The notes below the pieces were generated by a model that saw nothing but the letters and a program-made list of their open reading frames with translations, did no database searches and was not told where the DNA came from. Position numbers and translations under genes: made by a program. Below, piece by piece: positions 38,401-50,240 of a stretch of 64,000 bases of DNA. The stretch's first letter is position 1; every line of letters starts with the position of its first letter. The stretch lies in assembly GCF_035083965.1 (NCBI RefSeq), contig NC_089724.1, forward strand, positions 19,610,974 through 19,674,973, read 5' to 3'. Source of the DNA: Branchiostoma lanceolatum. Taxonomy: Eukaryota > Chordata > Leptocardii > Amphioxiformes > Branchiostomatidae.

Positions 38401-41400
38401 ACATAGCTAGAGTTGCATCTATTTTCTGGCTTGTTTTCAATTTAACACAATCAAACAAACTTACACCTCCTTTAGGTACGGATGTGTTATCTTGTTTAAC
38501 ATATTTCTTACGTCTTGTCATAAGATTACTTACTTCAAACATCTTTAAGTTAAGAGGTTGAACAGCAAGGATGTCATAGGCAGTGATTGTTGGATTATTG
38601 GCGGTCTGTAAGAAAGAAAACACATGTTACCAGGCTGTGATATTCTGCAACATATCAAAGACAATCTAGCCTGGGTGCCATCCTAGTAAGTGTTGTGCAG
38701 CTCTAATGCTCCCCGTTAATCATGTGAGCCCGGGTGAACTAACTAGGATGGCATACAGGATTTGACAATCAGAACGTAACCAAAAAAGTCAAGCCATATA
38801 ATGATATAGACATGAGACCATCAATGCCCCTACATTCAAACAACCCATTGACAGAAAGAGACTATCTAAAGACAATTTAACTTACCACTTTATATTTCTG
38901 CTCATGAGTCTCTATGATTGCTGTTAATCGAGTTAACTGCTGGAATGTTTTACCCTGTGCCTGCAAATGAGATAAATGAAGTTATTTGCAACTAGTTCTG
39001 TTCTTGTACCCATATTTGATATTTTGCCATTTAAACAATACTTTGCATTGATATAGTGATACTATTCTTTTACAGCCAGAAAATAAATTGACAGTTGACA
39101 TTACAATGTAAAAAAGTCTTTGAATACAATTAATTCAAATACCACATTTAGCTAACACACAAAAAGTCATTACATCTGTTACATTCAGAATGTTTGTCAA
39201 GTAATTATAAGATAGAAATGAAAATCAGAAGTGTTCCTCACTTAACAATTCTGAAGATTTACCCACCATTAAAGGGGCCAAAGTTGTCTTGCTTAACTCA
39301 ACTGGTTTCGGTGGAGGAGGAATTACCTACAAAGAACATGATGATTACCAGAGTACAAACTAAGTGATTTTCACTAACACTTGTGGAATCTAACTTCCAT
39401 ATGACGACACCACATGTCATCCATGGAATAATTTGGTTGGTGAGAACTTAAATACAAACCCATTGTGGTATGAATTTGACATTACTATGGAAATGTTACA
39501 ACTTAGACAAGTGCTAAGGCAATTATCAAATTTTCTTCCCTTGATGGATAAGTTCATGATGAGAAAGAGATGCTTTAAACTACTTCAGAGTTAAACTGGT
39601 GTATGCATAAATGCATAAATCAAAATTTGAAAAAATCTAGGGACTAAAAAGGTAATCGAATAAGGAAAAAGACTGAATATAATACAATAGTCCCATTTTC
39701 CTGCAGGCCCCCAGACGGTACAATATTAATGAGAAGTGTGTAAACAATGACTTCCATGTACAATGGGGTGTGCCATTAATACCAAAAGGTATGTAGTCAC
39801 CTTGTAATGTATTTGGCCGGGTCTAGTCTCCAAGCAGACCTACGGGTTGGCAAAGACCGTATCCAACAGGCAGAAGGAGTTTTCATAGCCAACCCAAGGT
39901 CTGCTACAACTCAAACAGGGCGGAGCATTTCTATTCAATGAAGGTGCCGCTGCCCCTCCTCGTTGTAATGCTAACAGCCGTACGAATGTCCGGGGTACTA
40001 ATCTTTTTATGACCAAGCCCAGTCACCCGCGCACGTCCCAGTGGGAGGTTCGCGCCTTGGTTGAGCCTAGTAAAAAGCTCTCACAATAGCAGTTTCTTTC
40101 ACCCATCGGCGATGTTTGTGGCATAATGGAAAACCGTTCTTACAAAAACATTCGTAGACAATGTTTACTGTTTCGGGTTCAAGCCACTATTACTAGAGAT
40201 TAACTGCAAGATTCCACGTGACCACATGGCGGGAATTGCCCTTACAGTTCCGACGTAACTGGTCAAAATTGATCGCATTTTGTGACGATTGAAGTAGTTT
40301 TGGTAGCGATCTTCGTAACAGATTGATTTTGAAAAAGAGACCAAGTCTTTTCTGTTGGCAACATTTAGTTTATTTTTCCTGGGAAGTTTAATTTTCGCGG
40401 TACAGCTCTGCCCAAGTAAACGGCCTCTCAGTCGCGGCCTGGAGGTGTCAGCCCGGCATGGCGCCGCACGCCCGTGCGGACAGAGAGTAATAAACTCACT
40501 TACAGAAGCACAGTTTGATTAGGTAACAATTAGATGTTAATAGCCTTTGTTCAGACCGACTTGTTCCAGACCTTAGATTGCACTTTGAGCTCCTTCTTCC
40601 AGTTGGATACGGTCTTTGCAATCTATTGGGTCTGGCTGGAGACTAGGCCGGGTCACCCTTTTTCTAAATGTCCATTTAATGTTACTCAGAAATGTCTTAT
40701 CTTTGGACCATTTTACGGAATTATCTTCAGGGTTAAGGTTATATAACTTTATGAGGTTTAGGGTTGACAGGATCGTGAGGTGTTATGCACAAGATTATTA
40801 AATGAACATCCTGTCAAAAGTACAACACAATTCTTACTGACAGGAACACTTTCTTGCCATATTGATAGAAATATCCTGTGAATAGTGCAATAAATTTTTC
40901 TTGACAGGAAAAACCTGTCAATAAACTATTTTGCCCTATTGTTAGGAACATCCGTGAATAGAGCAACACATTCTTATTGACAGTGCAAATAATCTTATTT
41001 ACAGGAACATTCTGTGAATAGTGAAAAATCAAAACATATTATCAATCATTATTCTGATGATTTATCAAGTGTCTCTATGACCAGTACTTACTCCTTGTCC
41101 TTTCGTTGTTCCTGGTGTAACGACGCAATTAAAGGCAACAGACTCATAACCAACTGCAAAACAATAAAAGAAGAGTTTTGTGACATAATTTCATCTTTAA
41201 CACTACATAAAGGGCCGACCACACCTGGACGCGCCCCGCCCCTCCTTATTAGAAGAGTCATGATGGTTTCAGACTTTGCTAGGTAGGTCCAATGAGGTCC
41301 TTTTTTAACCTCCTTGGTAACGCGAACACTGCATAAAAGGAGAATCCCCACTACACTGTTGTTCTTCTCTATAGTATGCACTATAATCTGTACTCACGTT

Positions 41401-41479
41401 TGATTGCCATTTCCACAATTTGACGGAGATTTTCCGTATTTTCCGAGTAAGGCACGTTGAAATCACAAAATCGCGCCAT
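35486..41479 (-). CDS. RPP30: Ribonuclease P/MRP protein subunit p30, 297 aa
   Basis: Twelve exons join in one frame: 41479-41398, 41153-41092, 39326-39267, 38960-38886, 38605-38534, 38232-38143, 37852-37801, 37534-37470, 37205-37176, 36342-36305, 36084-36005 and 35673-35486. The product is the TIM-barrel-like p30 subunit of nuclear RNase P and RNase MRP, which trim tRNA 5' leaders and pre-rRNA. Landmarks shared with the human protein: MARFCDFNVPYSEN, FQQLTRLTAI, YDILAVQP, DIITLDMTQKLPF, RGAYFEIVYSPAIRDST, RRYIISNATDLMTFCKGKN, AIELRGPHDVANLGVLFGM, and AKDAVSINCRSVLLHAGETR. The C-terminus is a Lys-rich tail (GKKPKIVALKKIK). Length is close to human RPP30 (268 aa). Exon 10 ends at an unusual AACTT-gtatcc donor, chosen because it alone restores the conserved VANLG junction. 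The start is divergent from the kinesin gene, 1.4 kb away. Confidence 0.94.
36518..36588 (-). tRNA. tRNA-like sequence (possible pseudogene), 71 nt
   Basis: On the minus strand it folds as a cloverleaf: acceptor GGCAGGG with CCCTGCC, D arm GCTC/GAGC, anticodon stem CTGGT/ACCAG and T arm CCGGG-TTCGAGT-CCCGG. The A box (TAGCTCAGCCGG) and B box (GGTTCGAGTCC) are perfect. The anticodon loop reads TGAATGT, so the invariant U33 is G, and the formal anticodon would be AAT. That makes decoding doubtful: it may be a tRNA pseudogene or tRNA-derived repeat. It lies within an RPP30 intron, same strand. Confidence 0.6.
38667..38762. mobile_element. About 95-bp hairpin MITE
   Basis: The arms CCTGGGTGCCATCCTAGTAA and the inverse of the right end (CCTGTATGCCATCCTAGTTA) form a hairpin in an RPP30 intron. 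No coding content. Confidence 0.6.
39815..39920. mobile_element. MITE of the GTCTAGTCTCC family
   Basis: CCGGGTCTAGTCTCCAAGCAG begins the copy. AGCAGACCTACGGGTTGGC is inverted at about 39887-39904 as GCCAACCCAAGGTCTGCT. CCGTATCCAACAGGCAGAAG in the loop matches the copy at 7966. Located in RPP30 intron 2. Confidence 0.6.
40588..40657. mobile_element. Inverted half-copy of the GTCTAGTCTCC family
   Basis: Its reverse complement starts GACCCGGCCTAGTCTCCAGC and ends in GCAAAGACCGTATCCAACTG, the same order as at 39815. The two copies face each other and may bound a larger composite element of about 840 bp in RPP30 intron 2. Confidence 0.5.
40800..41035. repeat. Degenerate tandem repeat
   Basis: Units such as TGACAGGAACA, ATCCTGTGAATAGTGCAA, CCGTGAATAGAGCAACACA and TTCTGTGAATAGTG recur every 50-60 bases in altered form. 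This suggests an old minisatellite in RPP30 intron 2. Confidence 0.45.
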
Positions 41480-42901
41480 TTTGTTTTTCGTCAGGGTTTT
41501 CTCATTTCATGGGGGAACTTTGTTAAATAAAAAAGTTTTATATCTGACGAATAAACGTCACTATAGTCAGATTTTAATATTACATGTAACGATTACCTAT
41601 ATTATAATATTATCTTATTGTTTTATTCACTATACTCAAAGTACGTGAAACTAATTGAAAGGTGATAAAATTCCATCCCTTTAGTGAAAAATAAACCAGT
41701 CCAGGGGCAAAGGTTTCCTATCTCTCGCATGTTCACGCGAGATCTAATGGAACGTTAACGGGTGACCAATCAGAGCTCATGTTTTTAGTACTGTCCGAAC
41801 AGATTCTATTTTAAAGAATTTGATTGGCCAATTTTGAAATAGGTAACTTACGGCGCTGAAGTACAAAAGTGCTACAGTTGTGTTCAACCGAGAGGCGCGA
41901 AAGACGTCCATTTATTCAATTTCTTGTGGAAAATTCCGTACGTTTGTCGTGTTATGAGAGGTTTATGAGCACACAGATAAGGTAAGGGGCTCTTGAGTTA
42001 TGCTGTGACCTGTGTTTGTGCAATTTGTCAAGGATTCATGAAAAATATTTGTCCAAAAAAAATGGCGACTAGAACCTTATCAGGTTGTGTCTTTTTTATG
42101 GGTCTTTTGAGAAATTTGACTTGGTAGCAGTCCTTAGGAACGAAAACTTAGATGTTTGTGAAAGTATGTGAGACAAATATATTTGACCTTTGATTTGAAA
42201 TTATGGAAAGATGACCTACAGCTGGTATGTTTTCAGACCTGGAAAAAATATTTATGAGGTGGACAAAAATATATGTATGACCTGCAAAAATATGGGGCCT
42301 ACTTGGATAGCTGTCTTCATCGTCTTCCTGGATATTTCTTAAATCAATCTGTAGGTCTAACCAAGGACATTATATAATATCCTTGGTCTACTAGTAACCA
42401 CAGGTCCAGCCATGCATAATTGTTCATATGCCGACCTTGGCATTCCATTGTTAGGTGGGGCACAATAGTTAATTTAACCATCACTGGCACTGCTGTGTAA
42501 AATTATAATAATCTTATCAAGACCAGACATCACATAATACAGTAATCAGATATGCAAAAGTATTTTTTTTACCATTGACAATGACAGGATGTTCCTCTCA
42601 ATAAGATTTTTTGCACCATAAGTATTAATAAGAATTTCTCTTGCACCTTTTTTGGGGGGTCGGCCGCTGGCAAGGCCTAGGGACATAAAATTTCCGATCT
42701 GACATCTGAACTTGAGTGATGAAAAACAGCGTGCGAAAAATTATACGCGCACAGCGCAACGATATTGTGATTGGTGCAGTAATTATCATGTGTACGAAGC
42801 TCCAATTTTGGGTGCACACAGGTGCACATGCACCCACTATTTCAAGCCCTGCACTTGATTGAAGATATTATTGTTGACACAGGTATCAATAGTCCAGCAC
42901 A
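41480..42901. other. Divergent RPP30-kinesin intergenic region
   Basis: It carries the 5' parts of both genes. A possible non-coding first exon of the kinesin ends at a good donor (CAGATAAG-gtaagg, near 41980) and would join the acceptor just before the ATG at 42902 (TTGACACAG). No other coding exon is visible. Confidence 0.45.
41760..41840. promoter_or_regulatory. CCAAT boxes and CHR-like motif upstream of the kinesin
   Basis: CCAAT at 41766 and 41828, an inverted ATTGG at 41823, and TTTGAA at 41833 lie together. CCAAT boxes (NF-Y) with TTTGAA (the CHR bound by MuvB complexes) mark animal G2/M genes, and KIF20 kinesins are such genes. The motifs are seen; the function is inferred. Confidence 0.45.
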
Positions 42902-45900
42902 ATGTCGGATCAGGACACCCAGGACATCCCACTGTCTGATGGAGAGGAGGATATGTTGGAAGATCCTGGTCTGGAAGATACAGTTTCTGATGAAATCATT
43001 CGCAAGGTATTTTTATGGAATCAACAGCCTGTGATGTCCAGTAATTCACGCCTTTTTCAACTTGAGCACTGCTATAGTATTTTGAAATAAAAAGTTGTAC
43101 CACAGTGGAGCACTGCTACCTGCATTGATACTATAGCATCTAAAAAAATACTGAACTGATACAATCATCTTTTTCCTTAGGATCTCCTATCAGATTTTGC
43201 AACACCTGCCAAAGTCCCAACTGGGCGCAGCAGCATTGACCATGGCACTGAGCACATGAAGGTTTACCTCAGGATCAGGCCTCTGGCAGAGGATGAGAAA
43301 GAACATGGAGAAGAACAGGTCTGGTGGAGTAGTTTATGCTGTGATCTTAGAATTCTTATTCATTACATAACCTCTGACTGTAAAACTACTACAGACAGAA
43401 GTATGTTCGTCTTTTTTTTTATCGGTGGGGCAGCCCAGGGCTTATTTGATCTCTAATAATATTCTACCCTTGCAGTCATCAAGTTGTGTGATAAACATGT
43501 TTGCTTTCCTTACAGGGCTGCATGCATATAGATAATGAGAACACCTTGGTTACCATGGCACCCAAGGATTCCTTCATGTTCAAGAGCAGCACCAGGGGGT
43601 TTGGTGACATCATGCACAAGTTTGGTTTCTCTCGCATCTTCAACGAAGACACCTGCCAGAAGGACTTCTTTGATAACTCCATGCTGGGAATGGTGAAGGA
43701 CTTTGTGGGTGGACAGAACTGCCTGGTGTTCACATATGGGGTCACCAACTCTGGCAAGACTTATACCATACAAGGTAGGATAGGAGATTTATTTAACTCT
43801 GGCTGTGCTTTTGACCCAGTGTTTCTGCCAGACCGTGACTGAGAGGCCGTCCACTTGGGGAGGGCCGTAGCACAAAAATTAACTGACCAGGAAAGTAACT
43901 GAATGTTACCATCAGAAAAGACTTGGTTTATTTTTCAAAATCAATTTGTTACGTTGTTGTGTACATTTCTGTAAGGTTGAAGATGATGTACATTGTACTT
44001 CAAATGTATTTTTTACAGGGAACTCCAAAGATGGCGGCATCCTTCCCCGTACCCTGGACGTTGTCTTCAACAGTATTGCGGAGAAGAAGTGGGAGGGGGG
44101 CATAAGCTTGAAGCCCAGGTGCTTCTCCGATGTTGTCAAACTGGACGAGAGAGGCGTGCGTCAGCAAGAGGCTATAAAGGCAGCTGTGCTGAAGATGGCA
44201 GAAAAACAGGTAACTATTGATGACACTGTCCTGCATAGCCGCAGTATCTTAAACCTGGAGATTAAGGTTCACTTTAGTACTGATCTATGCAAAATTTTTC
44301 AGCTGATTAAACCATTTTTTTTCAGGATCTAGAGGGAGCCAGTGGAGCAGACTTGACCAATATTTCCAAGATGTCAGCCATGACAGAAGACTCCTTGTGC
44401 AGCCAGTCCTCTCAGAAATCTGACACTATGGCGGACTCAGATGGTAAGGCACTGAATGATGGTTTCTTCACTTCATAGCAGGTTTGAAAATGATTAATTA
44501 AGCTGTTGAGTTTTCTTGTGTCAGCTAACACAGTAGTAGACTTAATTCTTGCAGCAACTGGTGTGACCTTAACGAAAAGTTGATGTAATCTTTTAATGCA
44601 AATGTTATTGTTTTATAACAAAAATTTGGTTAGTATTAGTAAGGTAAAAGATTGAGGCATGTTTCTCAGAGAAAATGTTCATACTTCAATATATGTGTTC
44701 CCTATGTGTGTGTGTGTTGTGTTTGTTTCTTCACTATGATTGTGATGTCTGTTATGTGTTCTGTAACAGTATCTTGTATGTCCAGTTCACCTTAATCTAA
44801 TGACAAAGGTAAATAAGGCACATGATATTATATCTTCTCTCAGCTAAGAACACTTAAGATAAGATGAGTTCACCATTATGTCATAACATTTAACTAACTT
44901 CCTCGTAAGATAATGCATGTTAACAGACAAATCTCGTCTCCCACCCTCCTCTCTGTCCCATGTCCACCCCCTCCCCTCCCCTTCTCTATGCTCGGTGTTG
45001 TCAGGAATTGATGTCCTTGCAGAGGTGGAGTCTCGTGTAGCAGATGAGACATCAGTCAGTGTGGATGCCCAGGGGCCTGTCAAGTTTTCCATTTGGGTCT
45101 CGTTTGCTGAGATCTACAATGAGTACATCTACGACCTGCTAGAAGCCTACCCACAGGGAAAGAACAAGCGCAGGCCGACCCTGAAACTTTCTGAGGACAA
45201 GCATGGCAGTATATACATCAAAGGTCTGTCTCCATCTCAAGCCAACCAGATTACATGTTATATTGCCATAATCTAGTCACTAGTGAAACAGTTAAAGATA
45301 ACAATACAATGTGTACATATTCAGATTTTTGGAGCTGCAGTAGTGAGTGGTGATCTTAACTACATGTTTCTTTAAATTCTGTTCCGTTTGTTGCCATAGC
45401 CATCTAGTTTGGTCCTAAGAAACCAGTGTATGTTTCCAGGTCTAAGGGAGATCATGGTGACCAGTGCAGACGAGGCTTACAAAATCCTGACCATTGGGCA
45501 GAAAAACCTCCACATTGCTGCCACCAAGATGAACCACTGCTCCAGCAGAAGGTAGGAAATATGTCTATATAAACAACATGGGGGCTGTGGACTGTGGTGA
45601 ACCCACTATGACCCCTTACGGCCTTAGGGGAAGTGGTAGAACCTGAAGGGCAAAGGCCTCAGGAGACCAGAGTCCTGGAAGAAGGCAGAATTACACGTAA
45701 GTTGGTGCTCCCAAAGATACCGGTGTGCTTGTGTATGACTTAGGTTATAAGAACCTACAACCTAACATGGACCTTGGGCTGTCACTCCAATAGTGTTTGC
45801 AGTTAACACCAGGAGTGTAGGGCTCTCATTGGACAATGGCCAGATAGGAAGATTGTTTTAAATTTCATGGTTGTGACGAATGCTGTCTGGTAGGAGTAAG

Positions 45901-48900
45901 AGTTTTGGCTCCCTTGCCCAAACTGTATCTGTGGATTCTTATACAACAAGACTTTAAACTTGACTACCTAAGATGACTGTCATGTTGTGATTGATAAAAT
46001 CCCTTTCCTAAGTCTAAGGCACCAAATTTGTCTCTCATGAACTCCTGTTTTGTTTCAGCCATTGTATCTTCAGTATCAAGATCCTGAGAGTTGTGGATGT
46101 TGATGACCCACATGTGGCCAGAGTGAGCATGTAAGTCACTAGTCTCGTCTTGTAGTAAAGAGTGATACTATCTGCAAATGTGTATGCTTGTCCTGCCATT
46201 GTTCTTTTCGACAGACATTGGGGGGTGAATTAGAACAAAATGTTTGCAGTTATTATACTATAAGACACAATTCTTTGTGTAGCATTTATAAATGGGTTGT
46301 TTTTATAAATACACTACATGAAATCTTTTTTAAACTTACGCTTTTTTGTAATCAGGTAGTGAGGTACTTCAAGGTGCCATGTATGTACCAGTAGATTGGT
46401 TCAATAATGTTTTGTTTTTGTTGAAGGTTGTCCTTCTGCGACCTGGCTGGATCAGAGCGCTACACAAAAACCCAGAGCACCGGGGATCGACTGCGAGAGG
46501 CAGGGAACATCAACACCTCCATCCTCACCCTCGGCAAGTGTATCAAGAACCTGAGGTGGAACCAGCATCATAGGTATGTGTACAGAACTGTTATCTACAG
46601 GAGAGAAGGGTAGTTCTGTTCACACAATGTTGGAAAAGTCATTCATTCAGTGATTACGGTTTGTAAAATATTGCAATCTATACATCAAGGCATATACATC
46701 AAGGCAAGGATGTGTTTCTGTTGTATTCTCTGTTGGTCTGTTTCCAACAGTGTGTCTGGTTCGAATCCTTATATCTTGACTTGATAAGCATATCTGTTTC
46801 TTTATGTTGCAAATAAGTGATTTACACTATTTTACAGGGACCACCCAAAGATCATTCCGTTCCGTGAGAGCAAGCTGACGCGGCTGTTCCAGAGTTTCTT
46901 CCTCGGGCATGGCAAGGCCGGCATGATTGTGAATGTGAACAAGTGTGCCTCCATGTTTGACGAGACATACCATGTCCTCAAGTTTTCAGCAGTTGCTAAG
47001 CAGGTATTCATCAGTTATTATTTTTTTTGGGGGGGGAGTCAGTATTAGTGATTGGTAGAGTACACTTAAGTAGGTAGTTGATACCAGCTTTTCTGCATTG
47101 CCTATGACTATTAGACACAAAATGTCTGATTTCTCTGAGACTTAATGCTACATAGAGCTGTTTCTGATTGTTGGTTGTAATTTTCTGTGGTAGATTGTGA
47201 CCAGGATCACCAAGGTGGACAGGTGGAACTCGTCTTTCCCTCGCCCAGCACCGCCTCGAAACGTGTCTCTTGCACTCAACACCTCGGCCACGCCCAAAAG
47301 TCGTGCTACCGTTGGTTGGGCAGCTAACGCAGTACGGGCATCCACTGTGGTGGAACAGGAGGTCATTGAGGAGGAGGAGGAAGAAGAAGATGATGATGAC
47401 GACGATGATGCAGAGACCACGTATACGGTAAGAAAGTTGTCTTCTTATCTCTCCCTTATTTAACTGCAAAGGGCAAAATTCTTATTTGTCTTTTTCTAAT
47501 TAGAAAGTATAAGTAAAAATGGTATCATTGGTCATGTTATGTTGTATGCAGCCTGCCACTTGTCATATGTCGTCCAATTGACAATTCATGTGTTTGCGAT
47601 CACAAGCTTAGGCTTTTGACAAAGATATGTGTTAACTTAATCAATACCAAGTCCAGTAAATAGTTGTTCATGATGGCACTGTCTCCTCTGGTCAGGCTAT
47701 CATTAGCCGTTTGCGGAAGTTCAAAGACTCCTTTATGGAATCTGCACCAGGATCTGGAAGCACTTCTAAGACGAAGTCCCAGCGCAACCTAACTGTAAGA
47801 CGAGATTCCATTAGCTGGGAACACTGTAGTGTAGTAGCTGCTGAAAATAGATGGTAGTTGCAGGGGCTAAAAACTTACCTACTTCATTATTGCCCTGGTG
47901 CCCCACGTTTTGCTTCCCCACTGGCACAGAATTTTCCCATAAAATCTATCTTAAATAATGCCGGAGATCTTGCTGTGCATGGCTCAGGTACTGAAATGTT
48001 ATACTGCTGCATGCTAATGGTTATCATATTCAACACATTTACCTTAGGACCACTCCTGATCTGAGTAGCACACCTTCCGTTTATTGTGGCAGAGAATCCC
48101 TTTTTTCTTCCATGCACAAATAAGGGTTTGGGCCATTGCTTTGCTATAAAGCAGCTTCTAGTACCTTATATTTCTGACCTAGTATTCATGCAAAATCTGT
48201 ATAGCAGGCGTTCATAAGAAAATCTGATTGTTTTTCCACAACCCTCTGTTCAGGACTTGGCATCTCTGGTGGAGAAGCTCCAACAGGAGCTTGTGGAGGA
48301 GAGGAAGGAGAAGGTCCTGATGGAGGTCCGCATCCGGGAGGAGGTGTGTGAGGAGATGGCCAAGTCTCTGGTGGAGATAGAGAACGATTACAGGTATGCT
48401 AAGATGTCTTCTTAATTAGCTCAGTCTTATATTGTTACATTTATAATTGTTAAAGAAGTTTTTGTTGTATGTACCACAAATTCAAGTCTTCTCACACTTG
48501 TTCTTCCTCCAGTGAACGCCTGCAGCAACAGCAGCAGAACATTGAGGAGAAGTGGGAGAAGAGGATTGAGATGTACAGCCAGAGCATCAAGAAGTCCCGT
48601 AAGCGGGCTCGGGTGGACAGAGTACAGGATGAGGAGGAGGAGTGGGTCTCCAGTGTTCTCCTGCATGCAGAGCAAGTCAAAGTCAAGGTATGTGTGTTAT
48701 ATTGTCAAAAAAAGGAAAGTTTCCATAAATGCTTAACTTGTTTTGAGAAAGATCTAAACTATTGCTTTTTGGTTAGCTCATTGATCGGAACGTTTCCTAT
48801 TTTGTATTCTACCTCATCCACTACACCATTGCTGTTCCAGGAAAGGGATGAGCAGATTAAGGATCTGACGATCCAAGTCACCTCGATGAGTGAAAACCTG

Positions 48901-50240
48901 AAGATTGCAAATGACAACCTTGACTTCAAACGCCTGGAACTCCAGCGCCGGGATGACCAGCACAAGCAGGAGATGACCCGGCTGAAGGAGTCACTGCAGA
49001 AGGCAGAAAAGGCTGCATCACAACAGGTATACCTGTTCTCCCTCTCTAATTTTCATTTAGTTTAAGGATGAATGATGTACATATATCGTGTTGGTATGTC
49101 TTATTAATAGGAAAACTTCCCTAATGAATTGAATGTTCTGTCATACAGTTTTTACTTTCCATTTTTGATCTTGTTATATATATATATATTTTTCCAGGGG
49201 TCATCCAGTAGTTCTGTAGACACACACCTGCAGACAGAGCTGAGTGAGGCCCAGAAAACAATCAAGGCACAAGAGAAGGAGATAGCAGATCTCCAGGTCA
49301 GGCCCACAAAACGTTGCTCAGAAAAGTTTGATATTACAGATCTCTGGACTTTTTCAATCTTAAAACAAGTTAAAAATGCTTTAAGCCATATAGTGTATGA
49401 GACTTAAAAAAACATTAGAGCTTTGAATGCTATGTTACCAATAATTGTGCAATGTGAATGATATTTGGTAACTTATTGACCTGACTTTTCATTGTCTTTT
49501 GATTGTAGGAAACACTGAAGGAAGCAGGGGAGACCTTCTTTGAGAAGAATGACGAAATCGAGAAACTGAAGTCCGCTATCACCGAGGACGAAGAGAAGCT
49601 GAAGTCACAGGTAGAAATTCCTTCAGAACAAAATATGAGCGATACATCTTTTTTCCCCCACCAGCATACTGTCATAGTTTCACGTGAAGATGGTTGACAC
49701 TGTCCTGTCGCTCTTCTCCAGAATGCCACCATTACAGACCTGCAGCAGCTTGTGGAGGAACTCCGTACCTTGGCGGATCAGACCAAGGCCACCATTGCCG
49801 AGAAGGAAGAGAAGATTGCTAACCTTGCTAAGCAAATCCAAGACCAAAAAGGTTCACCCTCTTCTTCACCCTCCCAAATTTCTTCTCCTGGCCCTGAACA
49901 AGTTCAGTCAGAAAATGTTGCTCCCGAGTCCCAAGCATCCGCCTCTAGTACTAATGAAGGCTCCACCACAAGTGGTTACAAACCAGTTAAAGCCAATTTT
50001 CATGGGCCGTTATCAAGTAAGATGTCTCCACACTTGCCCTTCTGTACCCCGCCTCGTAGTAAGCTCACACAGTTGAACAGACATGTTATTAGCCCAGGGG
50101 GAGTATATAAACCATTTGGGGGGTGCAAGACTACATCTCCCATCAAGGGAAGGTATCCCCGTAACCAGAACTACATGTACACACCAAGCTTTAAGTACAA
50201 CCTGCGGTCAACCAGGACGTATACTGGCAGGTACAAGTAA
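42902..50240 (+). CDS. Kinesin-6 short isoform of about 1,026 aa (KIF20A-like) by extended exon 18
   Basis: If exon 18 is not cut at 49851 (weak donor AAAAAG-gttcac), the frame stays open to a stop at 50240. This adds 129 residues: a Ser/Pro-rich stretch (SPSSSPSQISSPGPEQ), then FCTPPRSKL, ISPGGVYKPFGG, SPIKGRYP and a basic end (YNLRSTRTYTGRYK). Its low-complexity then basic Thr/Pro/Arg character looks like a kinesin-6 tail rather than intron. The size fits human KIF20A (890 aa), whose terminus is also basic and rich in Ser-Pro/Thr-Pro with an LRSRRS motif. ATTAAA at 51209 followed by GT-rich sequence could end this transcript. No transcript evidence is available here; the isoform is inferred from the open frame and composition. 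Confidence 0.6.

Noticed and set aside
47011-47469. Minus-strand frames with long Ser runs opposite kinesin exon 11
   Set aside because: They are the antisense of the acidic Glu/Asp stretch of the kinesin linker.
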